From RGIG8745 sp045576655 (lineage in GTDB: Bacteria > Bacteroidota > Bacteroidia > Bacteroidales > Bacteroidaceae): a DNA stretch of 64,000 bases. Location: the NCBI GenBank assembly GCA_045576655.1, contig JAZNGW010000022.1:259856-323855 (forward strand), in the 5' to 3' direction. Each line of letters begins with the position of its first letter. Position 1 is the first letter of the stretch. Made by a program: the position numbers and the translations under genes. This document shows positions 1 through 7,910 of this stretch, piece by piece. The notes below the pieces were generated by a model. The model was not told where the DNA came from. It saw nothing but the letters and a program-made list of their open reading frames with translations, and searched no databases.

Positions 1-2
1 TT

Positions 3-863
3 AATACTATAGCCAACACGGTTGGTGCGTCTTTGGTGGGTTCACAGGCGGCTAAAGTGTTTGACAGTACAGGAGTTGGTGTACTTTCTGCTATTTTTAC
101 ATTACTCATTTTAGTATTCTCCGAGATATTTCCTAAAACTATCGGGTCTTATTATTGGCGGAAACTCGCCATACCGGCCTCTGCGGTTATCAAGTTTCTG
201 ATTATTATTACCTTTCCCCTTGTTTTTCTAATAGAGAAACTGACTCATCTCATTTCGTCAGGAACAAACCAAGTGGCAGTAAGTCGCGAAGAAGTGTCTG
301 CGATGGTAACTGTAGGTGCCGAAGAGGGCGTGCTTCAGAAGAAGGAAAATAAGATGATTCAGAACCTGCTTAAACTTGACACGATTACAGCTCATGAAAT
401 TATGACTCCGAGCGTGGTTGTTGAAATGGCGGACAGTTCTATGACTCTTAAGGAGTTCTACAAGACAGAAGAGTTTAATAACTATTCACGCATCCCGATA
501 TACGATGATGACAACAGCGACTATGTCACTGGTTATGTGCTTCGCCAGACTATTCTGGAGCGTCTTGCAGAAGATAAGTTTAGCATCCGTTTGAAGGAAA
601 TGGCTCGTCCGATTCTTTCTTTCCCAGAGGATGAGCCTGTAGCTAATATCTGGGAGAAGTTGCTTGAAAAGAAAGAGCATATATCTATCATTATTGATGA
701 ATACGGCGGTTTTCGAGGAATTGTTACTATGGAGGATGTGATTGAGACTATGCTCGGATTTGAAATTGTTGATGAGAAGGACTCTGTAGTTGATATGCAG
801 GAATTGGCGCGTGCGCAGTGGAAAAAGATGCAGAGTCAGCAGGCAAAGAAAAATCTGTCTTAA
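3..863 (+). CDS. CNNM/HlyC-type membrane protein with CBS pair (5' truncated)
   Basis: The gene is cut by the window edge: the frame is open from base 3 and no start codon is visible; the internal TTG at 33 is not a credible start. About 286 residues remain. The first 75 or so are the end of a DUF21/CNNM membrane domain (NTIANTVGASLVG, then hydrophobic helices with an EIFPKTIG turn). Residues about 125-250 are two CBS domains, with the typical IIDEYGGFRGIVTMEDV stretch in the second. The family (CNNM, CorB/CorC, HlyC) is linked to divalent cation efflux with the CBS pair sensing nucleotides. The usual extra C-terminal CorC/HlyC transporter-associated domain is absent; the protein ends about 30 residues after the second CBS. 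Family assignment is firm, the transported ion is inference. Confidence 0.85.
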   Translation, partial: NTIANTVGASLVGSQAAKVFDSTGVGVLSAIFTLLILVFSEIFPKTIGSYYWRKLAIPASAVIKFLIIITFPLVFLIEKLTHLISSGTNQVAVSREEVSAMVTVGAEEGVLQKKENKMIQNLLKLDTITAHEIMTPSVVVEMADSSMTLKEFYKTEEFNNYSRIPIYDDDNSDYVTGYVLRQTILERLAEDKFSIRLKEMARPILSFPEDEPVANIWEKLLEKKEHISIIIDEYGGFRGIVTMEDVIETMLGFEIVDEKDSVVDMQELARAQWKKMQSQQAKKNLS

Positions 864-883
864 AATAGTCGGTATAAATTAAG

Positions 884-934
884 CTCCCGCAGGATAACTA
901 TTGAACTCAATAACTATTCTGCGGGAGTTTTTTT
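884..934 (+). terminator. Intrinsic terminator after the CNNM gene
   Basis: CTCCCGCAG (884-892) pairs perfectly with CTGCGGGAG (919-927), followed by seven T. The loop holds a further inverted pair (TATTGA/TCAATA). It sits between convergent genes, but the minus-strand side has only a weak T tract, so it mainly serves the plus strand. Confidence 0.85.
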
Positions 935-941
935 GTTATTC

Positions 942-1397
942 TTATTCAAATTCAGCTTCTTTATAACAGTTCTCGTTATGACACCTACGAACCATAATAT
1001 GGTCAACTGAGTAACGTCCAGGTCCGGAAATAAAGCAGATGATAAATATTATAAGATATATGAGTGCTAATTCCTTGCTTGCTAGAGGCAAATCATTGTG
1101 AACAATGAAGAAGGCCACACTCATGCTTATTATTATCGGGATCAACGCTATACGGAAAAATATTCCGAAAATGAAGGCGAAAGCGCAGAACACTTCTGCG
1201 AAAATTACTAAAATTAGCGAGATGGTGCTTCCTAACCATAATGGATCTGGAAATGTTTCAACCATGCTACTGAAATTCATCCATTTTTCGATGCCGTGGT
1301 TAAGAAATAGCATGCCAATGATGATGCGTGTCCATAGAGTCAAGAGCGACACCGTGTTTGATGATGGCAGTTTGGGGAATAGAAGATACTTAAACAT
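942..1397 (-). CDS. DoxX family membrane protein
   Basis: 151 residues with four hydrophobic segments, a typical DoxX/DoxD-like length. Visible family marks are the LFLNHGIEKW stretch near residue 32 (usual GxxHGxxK pattern), a LVIFAEVFCAFAFIFG helix and the closing SGPGRYSVDH motif. Members are inner-membrane proteins often linked to oxidative or redox stress; no reaction can be assigned here. It is convergent with the CNNM gene and is a single-gene unit; the start is the only ATG before the first hydrophobic helix. Confidence 0.8.
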   Translation of the reverse strand: MFKYLLFPKLPSSNTVSLLTLWTRIIIGMLFLNHGIEKWMNFSSMVETFPDPLWLGSTISLILVIFAEVFCAFAFIFGIFFRIALIPIIISMSVAFFIVHNDLPLASKELALIYLIIFIICFISGPGRYSVDHIMVRRCHNENCYKEAEFE

Positions 1398-1528
1398 ACG
1401 CGGTACTTTTTAGTTGTTAATAATGTTCTCAGGCCTTTCTAATTTGTTTGAAGATTGACTGTTTTCAGACAATTAACAAATCTCAACCGATAAAAGTTTT
1501 CGTATTTGTTTATTTTTTTCTTACTCCA

Positions 1529-1560
1529 TTTGTTCGTATTGATATTTTCTTGTACTTTTG
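1529..1560 (+). promoter_or_regulatory. Bacteroidota-type promoter of the B12 uptake operon
   Basis: TTTG at 1529-1532, 20 bases, then TACTTTTG at 1553-1560. This matches the Bacteroidota housekeeping pattern (-33 TTTG, -7 TAnnTTTG). The expected transcript start is near 1567, immediately before the cobalamin riboswitch. Confidence 0.8.
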
Positions 1561-1567
1561 CGGTGCA

Positions 1568-1765
1568 TTTTGGTTCGAGGGTTCGGATGTGTCCGAAATC
1601 AGTCGATTAATAGGGAAACAGGTGAAAGTCCTGTACAGACCCGCTGCTGTAAGCTCCGAAATCAAAGTTGCCAAGCTAATAGATGATAACCACTGTGGAC
1701 TCTTGAGGGTCATGGGAAGGTGCTTGGTGATGGAGTAAGTCAGAAGACCTGCCGAAGTGTATTGT
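1568..1765 (+). promoter_or_regulatory. Cobalamin (B12) riboswitch
   Basis: The conserved core is readable: AGGGAAACAGGTGAAAGTCC (1612-1631), then GACCCGCTGCTGTAA, a GGGAAGG block near 1714 and the B12 box AGTCAGAAGACCTGCC (1738-1753). Their order and spacing fit the cobalamin aptamer. Downstream, AGTTCT (1774-1779) and AGAACT (1788-1793) form a small hairpin that may belong to the expression platform. The leader from the promoter to the receptor start is about 350 bases. By family knowledge, bound cobalamin represses the following uptake genes; the mechanism of shut-off is not evident from the sequence. Confidence 0.93.
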
Positions 1766-1920
1766 TTTTCTGAAGTTCTCGGGAAATAGAACTGGAAGAC
1801 GCTTTATGGAACGAAGGGTAGGTTAGTGGTGTTGCAAACTATGTGTATTTATCATTCCTGCTCGTCACCAAGTCTTTTATTCTTTTTGCCGAAACTTCTC
1901 ATAATTAAACTGTTGATGAC

Positions 1921-4092
1921 ATGAGAATTTCGGTTTTTTCTTTTATAATGCTTCTTTCCTTCATTGCGCCAATTGGTGCGATGAGCATGCAGTCTGCGTT
2001 CTTCAGTCCGGATTCTGCCATTGCTAATATTGATTCGCTATACAATATCGGTGAAGTAATGGTACAGGGGAAAAGCAAAACCCAACTTGTCCGTGAGGGT
2101 GCGTATGCAGTCAATGCTATTGATGTGAAATCATTGGCAAACATGACCGTCACCCTTAATGATATAGTAGGGCGAACTACAGGTGTGAAAGTCCGTACAG
2201 AAGGCGGACGCGGTTCTGATTTCGACCTCTCCATCAACGGTATGTCAGGTAATTCCATCCGCTATTTTATTGATGGAATGCCGCTCGATATACTTGGTAC
2301 GGGTGTCAATCTCACCAATCTGCCCGTCAATATGGTCGATCATGTTGAAATCTATAAGGGAGTTATTCCTGCGAGTCTTGGTGCCGATGCTCTTGGTGGT
2401 GCGGTCAATATCATAACAAACAAGAGTAAGCGTAATTTCTTGGATGTGTCTTACGGCGTAGGTTCTTTCCATACCCATGAGTTCGATCTGAATGCGCAGT
2501 ACACAGAACCAACTACAGGCATAGTCCTTAGGCCTACTATTAGTGTTGCTTATTCCAAGAATGACTACTTGATGAAAGATGTTGAGGTGCGCAATGAGGA
2601 CAAGACTGCTTTTATCACGAAAGATTGCCCTCGCTTCCATGATGACTATTTCTCCCTATTTGGACAATTGGAAATAGGAGTTACTGATAAGTCTTGGGCA
2701 GATGCATTCTTTCTTTCGATGTCCTATTCGCAGATAGCAAAGGAAATTCAAACTGGTGCCGTGCAAACTTTCGTCTACGGTATGGCAGAGCGTAATTCCA
2801 AATCATTTGGCCTTTCTGCACGTTATAATAAATCCGATTTCCTGTTAGAAGGACTTTCGCTCAATGCGGCTATTTCTCACACATGGGATCATACCGAAAC
2901 AGTCGATACTACCTATCGCAAATATTCTTGGGACGGAACATATATCAATGGCGGTTATAGCGAAATAAGAGGGCGCGGCAAGTCGCTTCGCCATTACAAG
3001 CGTCCGATGACAATGGTTCGTACAAACCTTGGTTATCGTTTTGATGACAACCATTCTTTGAGTTTCAACTACCAGCTCAATCGTACTGGCAATGAGCAGT
3101 ATGACGATGTGGATGACGAATACGTACCTACCAACGATGTGCTGCTTAAGCATGTATTGGGGCTTTCTTATAATCAGTCTTTCCTTGATGGTCGTCTTAA
3201 TAATGTGCTATTCTTGAAAGACTACATCAACCATCTTACAACCGAGCAGACGGAACTGGGAACCATTACTGGTGCTAACAATGCCGTGCCTTCCAAAACT
3301 CAGAACTTTCTCGGAGGCGGAGTAGGTTCACGTTTCATTCTCAGAGATTATTTGGCGGTCAAAGGCTCCTACGAGCATAGCATCCGTTTGCCCCTCTCGC
3401 GTGAACTGCTTGGAAATGGCTCTACAATATACCCTAATGTCATGCTCCGTCCTGAGAGCAGCGATAACTTCAATCTGGGACTTTTCGGAACGGTAACACT
3501 TCCTCGCCGCCATACAATCACTTATGAACTTAACGGTTTCCTCCGATTTGTCGATGACTATATTCAAGCGTCTGTGTTAGAGCCGGAAGGTATGATGCAG
3601 TATGAAAATGTTGAGGCTGTCCATATCAAGGGGATAGAGGGTGAAGTTCGCTACGATTGGGACCGAAAATTGCAACTGTCCTTCAATGCAAGTTATCAGG
3701 ATTCGCGCGACCAGCGTAAGTATAAGAAGGACGGAAAACCTTCTGTGACCTACAATAACCGCACTCCTAACCGTCCTTGGTTGTTCTCCAATGCCGAAGC
3801 CGCATATACGTTCCAGAACGTAGGATTGCAGGGGAGCAAACTTCGACTGGCGTGCGATTACCAGTGGGTGCATTGGTTCTATCTCACATGGGAAGCCTAT
3901 GGTTCGGCAAAGACAAAGGCACGCATACCAACTCAGCACGTTACAAATGCCTCTGTGCTCTATACCTGGCACGACGGCCGCTACAACGTTTCCTTTGAGT
4001 GTACCAACCTTTTTGACAAACTCACGTATGACAACTATATGCTTCAGAAGCCTGGACGAGCTTTCTACGCAAAGTTCCGTCTATTGCTCTGA
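1921..4092 (+). CDS. TonB-dependent outer-membrane receptor, probable cobalamin uptake (BtuB-like)
   Basis: 723 residues. An N-terminal signal peptide (MRISVFSFIMLLSFIAPIGA) is followed by a short TonB-box-like region (EVMVQGKSKTQ), a plug domain at about residues 45-160 (VTLNDIVGRTTGVKVRTEGG, then IRYFIDGMPLDILG and GADALGGAVNIIT) and a 22-strand type barrel ending in an aromatic C terminus (AFYAKFRLLL). No N-terminal carboxypeptidase-regulatory domain is present, unlike SusC-type receptors. The cobalamin riboswitch directly upstream is the main reason to infer B12 or corrinoid as substrate. The next gene, 66 bases downstream, encodes a surface lipoprotein that is likely the partner. Family is certain, substrate is inferred from the riboswitch. 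Confidence 0.9.
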   Translation: MRISVFSFIMLLSFIAPIGAMSMQSAFFSPDSAIANIDSLYNIGEVMVQGKSKTQLVREGAYAVNAIDVKSLANMTVTLNDIVGRTTGVKVRTEGGRGSDFDLSINGMSGNSIRYFIDGMPLDILGTGVNLTNLPVNMVDHVEIYKGVIPASLGADALGGAVNIITNKSKRNFLDVSYGVGSFHTHEFDLNAQYTEPTTGIVLRPTISVAYSKNDYLMKDVEVRNEDKTAFITKDCPRFHDDYFSLFGQLEIGVTDKSWADAFFLSMSYSQIAKEIQTGAVQTFVYGMAERNSKSFGLSARYNKSDFLLEGLSLNAAISHTWDHTETVDTTYRKYSWDGTYINGGYSEIRGRGKSLRHYKRPMTMVRTNLGYRFDDNHSLSFNYQLNRTGNEQYDDVDDEYVPTNDVLLKHVLGLSYNQSFLDGRLNNVLFLKDYINHLTTEQTELGTITGANNAVPSKTQNFLGGGVGSRFILRDYLAVKGSYEHSIRLPLSRELLGNGSTIYPNVMLRPESSDNFNLGLFGTVTLPRRHTITYELNGFLRFVDDYIQASVLEPEGMMQYENVEAVHIKGIEGEVRYDWDRKLQLSFNASYQDSRDQRKYKKDGKPSVTYNNRTPNRPWLFSNAEAAYTFQNVGLQGSKLRLACDYQWVHWFYLTWEAYGSAKTKARIPTQHVTNASVLYTWHDGRYNVSFECTNLFDKLTYDNYMLQKPGRAFYAKFRLLL

Positions 4093-4158
4093 AAAGATTG
4101 AGATCCAAGAGAGCTGGGCCCGCTCTCTTGGATAATAACAAATTAAAAACAGAATGAA

Positions 4159-5466
4159 ATGAAAAATCTAAGAATCCTTTTTGGTGCCTTTGTGACACTA
4201 ATGCTGTCGGCAGGATTTGCTTCCTGCTCAGACGATGACGATAATGGTGGAGGTGGAGCGTCTGCCCCTGAGTCAAAATACAAGTTTGACCTCTATGTGT
4301 GTGCCGTGAAACACGGTGGTATGAGCCAAAACAAGAACGGTACGTTCGTGCGCAGCGTCGATGCCCTCACAGCTGACCAACCGATGGTTGAGTTCACAGG
4401 CAAGGGACTCGAAATCACGCAGTCCTATACGATGGAGAGCATCACAAAGGGCAAGTACTACTATCAAGTGCCACAGTCGCCAGCCGACCGTTTCTCCAAG
4501 TTCCAGATTCTCACCGATGCCAATGGCGATGAATATGTTGAAACTGTAGCAGAAGTGCCGTTCCTCAACAACACCTACTATGCACGCAAGTACACTCACG
4601 CATGGACAGACGACCAAACTCTTGTTGTCGTAGGCACGGATTCGAAGCATAAGATAGTCTATTGGTCAAAGTTGAAGGACACTGAAACCTCTCTTGCCAT
4701 TGAGGCAGAAGGAATACTTGACATATCCGTGCCTGAATCCTATGAAGCCCTTTCCACATCAGGCATTCTTACATATAGGGAGAGCGACGGTAAACTCTAT
4801 TATTTCTATAATGCAAAAACCGATGGTGGAAGAACAGAGTCTGCATCATCTGTTCTATATGCCGCAATATTAAATCCTGCTGATATGTCAGTCATTTCCA
4901 ATAAGCCGGTAAGTGCCGATTTGGCGGAAGAAACGGCTGGAAGCGCCTATGGTGAGTTGATGCAGAACACTGTCATGCACGATGAAGAGGGAAACCTCTA
5001 TCTTGCATGTCTCAAGACTATCGATGGAGCAGAGTGCGGTTCGCTCATACGCATGAAGGCAGGACAGACTGAGTTTGAGCCTGGATACAACGCATTCCCT
5101 AATCCGGAAGGCAAACTCCTCACCGTGCAGTATTTAGGCGACGGCAAGGCTTTGGCGTATTCTCGCAACAATTCTCTCGGAACAAAGATTGACAGCGAAA
5201 GTCATTTCTACACAATTATCGACCTCAAGAACAGCACAAGAGAGCGTGTAGCATACAATGGTGAACCGCTTCGTTATTGCAGCGGCCGATTCTCCCAGCG
5301 CAGTGTAGTCTATGACGGCAAGGCGTACATCGGAGTGACTGAAGGCGCTGGTGCAGACGATTATCCTTGCGTCTACATCTACGACATCAAGAAAGGTGAG
5401 ATGGAGCAGGGAGTGAAACTCTCCAAGGGTTTCTGCTTCGACATCATCCGAGTTATGGCAGAGTGA
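4159..5466 (+). CDS. Surface-exposed DUF4374-type lipoprotein, candidate B12-binding partner
   Basis: 435 residues. The signal peptide ends in a lipobox (LSAGFASC, lipidated Cys at residue 23) followed at once by SDDDD, an acidic run of the kind that directs Bacteroidota lipoproteins to the cell surface. The body has repeated short beta-blade-like segments (TLVVVGTDSKHKIVYWSKL, GKLYYFYNAKTDG, NLYLACLKTIDG, VYIYDIKKGEMEQG) that suggest a beta-propeller and fit DUF4374. It lies in the same riboswitch-controlled unit as the TonB receptor and ends at an intrinsic terminator. BtuG of Bacteroides is a propeller lipoprotein capping BtuB; a similar role here is inference from context, not sequence identity. 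Confidence 0.75.
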   Translation: MKNLRILFGAFVTLMLSAGFASCSDDDDNGGGGASAPESKYKFDLYVCAVKHGGMSQNKNGTFVRSVDALTADQPMVEFTGKGLEITQSYTMESITKGKYYYQVPQSPADRFSKFQILTDANGDEYVETVAEVPFLNNTYYARKYTHAWTDDQTLVVVGTDSKHKIVYWSKLKDTETSLAIEAEGILDISVPESYEALSTSGILTYRESDGKLYYFYNAKTDGGRTESASSVLYAAILNPADMSVISNKPVSADLAEETAGSAYGELMQNTVMHDEEGNLYLACLKTIDGAECGSLIRMKAGQTEFEPGYNAFPNPEGKLLTVQYLGDGKALAYSRNNSLGTKIDSESHFYTIIDLKNSTRERVAYNGEPLRYCSGRFSQRSVVYDGKAYIGVTEGAGADDYPCVYIYDIKKGEMEQGVKLSKGFCFDIIRVMAE

Positions 5467-5545
5467 ATGAATAAGTTTCTGATATGTAAAAGTAAGTAGC
5501 CTTCAGTCTGTGAAGATAGAGGTTTTCCAAACTTTTGCAAAAGCA

Positions 5546-5580
5546 AGGGATTATGTCCACATCGGCATAATCCCTTTTTT
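5546..5580 (+). terminator. Intrinsic terminator of the B12 uptake operon
   Basis: AGGGATTATG (5546-5555) pairs perfectly with CATAATCCCT (5566-5575), loop of ten bases, followed by a run of T to 5580. Confidence 0.88.
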
Positions 5581-5595
5581 GAGTGAGTCTATATG

Positions 5596-6078
5596 TCAGT
5601 CAGTAGGATAGAATCCGTTCTTAACTAAGTCATAGAATGCAGATATTAGAATTTGGGATTGAGGATTTCCCCTTCTTAAAAATAAAGACACGTAGAGAGT
5701 ATAGTCCTCGTCAGACGTTGAAGCATCAAATTTTAAAATAGAACCATCATTGTATCGTGTGTACCATCTGGCGAATAGCAACTCCCTTTTTTCTTCCTTC
5801 CCGTCAATGTTGTCGCATATCATAATCATGGCGTGCTCCTTGACTGAGAAAAAACGTCTGAGAATTTCAATTACCGTTTGGGCAATCTTGTTGTCAATGG
5901 GGTGAGGTATATCGCTTTCGGCTTCAATATTGAATGTGTATACATCCTTGAAAGCATGGTGGTAATTTGAAAAATCAATAAAATAAGCATGGTAAACAAT
6001 ACCATGCTTAGTAGTGAATGAGTAATTCCACTCTCCGTCTTTTGTGATGTTATAATGGAGTTGCGAATTTGATTCCAC
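5596..6078 (-). CDS. DUF6169 family protein
   Basis: 160 residues, soluble, mixed alpha/beta. The pattern VYHAYFIDFSNYHHAF, then IAQTVIEILRRFF, MIMICDNIDGKEEKRELLFA and RWYTRYNDGS matches my memory of DUF6169, a family of small Bacteroidota proteins of unknown function. The start is a GTG at 6078-6076 that overlaps the 3' end of a 48-residue reading frame on the same strand (6050-6196) by 29 bases, so translation is probably coupled. The two-gene arrangement resembles a toxin-antitoxin or regulator pair, but nothing in the sequence proves this. Confidence 0.7.
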   Translation of the reverse strand: MESNSQLHYNITKDGEWNYSFTTKHGIVYHAYFIDFSNYHHAFKDVYTFNIEAESDIPHPIDNKIAQTVIEILRRFFSVKEHAMIMICDNIDGKEEKRELLFARWYTRYNDGSILKFDASTSDEDYTLYVSLFLRRGNPQSQILISAFYDLVKNGFYPTD

Positions 6079-6196
6079 GCTCTTTTGCTACTTTTTTAAT
6101 GTCTCCACCAGTTTGAATACATTGGCGTATAGCACGCTTATCCTCCAAAACCTTTTGGAAGATAGATTTGCTGTTATTTTCTGCTTTTTTATTCAT
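6050..6196 (-). CDS. Small 48-residue protein coupled to the DUF6169 gene
   Basis: ATG at 6196-6194, TAA at 6052-6050. The product begins MNKKAENNSKSIFQKVLED and ends KKVAKERGIKFATPL; it is charged, helical in appearance and has no hydrophobic segment. The VLEDKRAIRQCIQTGGDIKKVA stretch looks like a short helical regulator or antitoxin-like peptide. Its last 29 bases overlap the DUF6169 start in another frame, the usual sign of coupled translation. No family name is certain. The overlap and the clean start argue that it is real; function is unknown. Confidence 0.6.
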   Translation of the reverse strand: MNKKAENNSKSIFQKVLEDKRAIRQCIQTGGDIKKVAKERGIKFATPL

Positions 6197-6300
6197 AGAT
6201 GGTTTGCTGTTATTGTATGTGCAAAAGTAATTATAACTTAACTAATAAACAAGTTGTAGACAAGATTTTCTTTGTGAATCACTTGATTTTTAATCATTTT

Positions 6301-6924
6301 TCACCCTTTCACGTACACCTTGTGGGAACCTATGCCGCTGCTTTTGATGCCACTTCCTTCCGTTTTGCTAAATCTCTTCAGTTCCGCAGCGGCATACGAA
6401 TGGTTCAGCCCCGTCATAGCCCTGTAGTTGGCAACTTTAAGGAACGGGTGCGTCTCAAGATACTCCAAAGCCATATTCAAGCGCTCTTCCTCAGAACCTT
6501 TCACCTTCCTCAGTTTTATCTCGCCCTTACGCACCAAGTTGCACCTCATGTCTGTCAGGCCTATCAAGTCGCGGTCCGCCTTAAAGCGAATGTTTCTCAC
6601 CTCAATACTCTGCGCATTGCGCTTCACCTCATCTTCACTTCCCGACTCGTAGTCCTTACCCTCCTTAATGCCGAGCGAAGCACTGAACGTGCCCAATCCT
6701 CTGACCTTAACCGTGTAGCCCAAGGCAAGCATCTCCGAAAGTCGGAGCTTAAGAGCGGTAAGTACACTCTCCACCTGTCCGGCGCTTAATCCGCTGCCGC
6801 TCATCGACATCTTTTCGATAAATTCATCCTCAGAAAACAACCTGTATCTGTCGATTTGCGGATAATACGTTTTGCTACCATCACCACGCACATCGTTCAT
6901 TTCTCTCATTACATAGTCAGCCAT
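6301..6924 (-). CDS. HU-like DNA-binding protein (HU-HIG type)
   Basis: 207 residues. The N-terminal part (to about residue 130) has an HU/IHF-like pattern: a helical region LSAGQVESVLTALKLRLSEM, then GYTVKVRGLGTFSASLG and RNIRFKADRDL, with an extended N terminus as in the Bacteroidota PF18291 group. The C-terminal 70 residues (LNMALEYLETHPFLKVANYR) form a small helical extension. Members bind DNA and are often found in variable regions; the target is unknown. A TAAATTTG -7 element lies at 7042-7035 and a phased palindrome array at 7108-7191 sits just upstream of it, a plausible place for autoregulation (inference). Confidence 0.8.
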   Translation of the reverse strand: MADYVMREMNDVRGDGSKTYYPQIDRYRLFSEDEFIEKMSMSGSGLSAGQVESVLTALKLRLSEMLALGYTVKVRGLGTFSASLGIKEGKDYESGSEDEVKRNAQSIEVRNIRFKADRDLIGLTDMRCNLVRKGEIKLRKVKGSEEERLNMALEYLETHPFLKVANYRAMTGLNHSYAAAELKRFSKTEGSGIKSSGIGSHKVYVKG

Positions 6925-7034
6925 AAGTATATTTATTTTTAGGAGTTAAAGAAGTTAAATGGAGTTATCGCTTCGCTTAGGAGTTAAGAAAGGGTTAGTG
7001 TTTACCGTTCATTGCGTCCCAACTGGCTTAGTTA

Positions 7035-7066
7035 CAAATTTACAAAAACTTCGCTCCAAAGTCAAT
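7035..7066 (-). promoter_or_regulatory. Probable promoter of the HU-like gene
   Basis: On the minus strand TAAATTTG (7042-7035) fits the -7 element; 20 bases further upstream is ATTG (7066-7063), one base from the -33 TTTG consensus. The leader to the start codon would be about 105 bases. Confidence 0.45.
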
Positions 7067-7107
7067 ACCTCCACGCTGGAAAAACAATATCTCTGCACAA
7101 AAAACTT

Positions 7108-7191
7108 CATAACGCACTGCATTATATGCATAACGCACTGCGTTATATACAAAACACACTGCGTTACGTACATAACGCACTGCAATATATA
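7108..7191. repeat. Phased palindrome array A (4 units, 21-bp pitch)
   Basis: Four exact-length units of 21 bp start at 7108, 7129, 7150 and 7171. The second contains the perfect 7-3-7 palindrome ATAACGC-ACT-GCGTTAT; the other three are the same with one to three changes, always keeping the central ACT. Seen as cores and spacers, each unit is a 13-base dyad (AACGCACTGCGTT type) plus an 8-base A/T-rich spacer. The array lies in the divergent region between the HU-like gene and the HTH gene. The pitch is two helical turns, so all dyads face the same side of the DNA. Confidence 0.9.
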
Positions 7192-7667
7192 GAATTTTCC
7201 TCGCTAAAAACATGTTTAAACCTCAGTGTCGTCATTTATTGTACCATGTTATGGGAGTTTTGATATCGGGTCGTAATATTGACTTATTTCAGGTATAATG
7301 CTTAAAAATAAGTCAAAGGTTTGTGTTGTAATTATTTACATCCGTTTGGTTTCATGTCACTAACGAAATCACAGGCCTGCTTGTATATGGTAAGTATACA
7401 TGCGGGCTATACAGCCTTATTGCCCGCAAATTCGACAAACTTCCATATTGTTTGCCTGTACTATGTCAGTTCCTCCATTTGCAAACCACGAGTTGATACT
7501 TTAAACTCGTGTTCTTCTGAACGCAGTAAGATGTTTTTTGAGCTCAAAAAATATTGGGTTATTTCCGAAAACCTTGCGCATTCTGCGAGCTTATCCCCCG
7601 AAGTCGGAGGAATTAGTATGTTGGAAATTTTTCCATACAAATATTCTTTTATTCACGATAAAATAAA
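7192..7667. other. Intergenic stretch without a convincing gene
   Basis: No reading frame here has a recognisable product. The only structure I see is an imperfect inverted repeat, GCCTGCTTGTATA (7375-7387) with TATACATGCGGGC (7395-7407), loop of seven, with no T tract after it. A -7 element TAACTTTG (7668-7675) just downstream probably serves the HTH gene. Confidence 0.5.
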
Positions 7668-7700
7668 TAACTTTGCGTTAGATTCAATAGATTGATTGTA

Positions 7701-7901
7701 ATGGAAGATATAAATCGTCTTAAAATAGTGCTTGTAGAAAAGAAACGTACAGGCAAATGGTTGGCAGAACAATTAGGTAAAAATCCGTCAACAGTATCTA
7801 AATGGTGTTCCAATGTTGCCCAACCAGATTTGGCTGCACTTGTGAAAATTGCGACCTTATTGGAGGTTGGTATTCAAGATTTAGTTATATCAGCAAAGTA
7901 A
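7701..7901 (+). CDS. Small XRE-type HTH regulator
   Basis: 66 residues from the ATG at 7701; a TTG nine bases earlier is possible but less likely. The whole protein is one Cro/C1-type helix-turn-helix: KKRTGKWLAEQLGKNPSTVSKW is the scaffold plus recognition helix, followed by LAALVKIATLLEVGIQDLV. A TAACTTTG -7 element lies at 7668-7675. It ends nine bases before the HsdR-N-like gene, so the two form an operon, and the regulator probably controls that nuclease-like partner. Single-HTH proteins of this kind are common next to restriction or defence genes. Confidence 0.85.
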   Translation: MEDINRLKIVLVEKKRTGKWLAEQLGKNPSTVSKWCSNVAQPDLAALVKIATLLEVGIQDLVISAK

Positions 7902-7910
7902 GATAATGTT

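Noticed and set aside
1448..1738. Plus-strand reading frame of 96 codons before the TonB receptor
   Set aside because: It runs across the promoter and cobalamin riboswitch core and has no protein-like features.
7108..7191. Array A (and B, C, D, E) as CRISPR arrays
   Set aside because: Units are 21-22 bp including an 8-base spacer, with no unique 30-base spacers and no cas genes in the window.
6959..7263. Two overlapping plus-strand reading frames across array A, with heptad-like translated repeats
   Set aside because: The repeats come from the 21-bp DNA period; there is no recognisable protein, no ribosome site, and sister arrays use a 22-bp pitch that cannot be coding.
7321..7695. Plus-strand reading frame of 124 codons before the HTH gene
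   Set aside because: Composition is not protein-like, it begins and ends in A/T-rich intergenic DNA and no family is evident.
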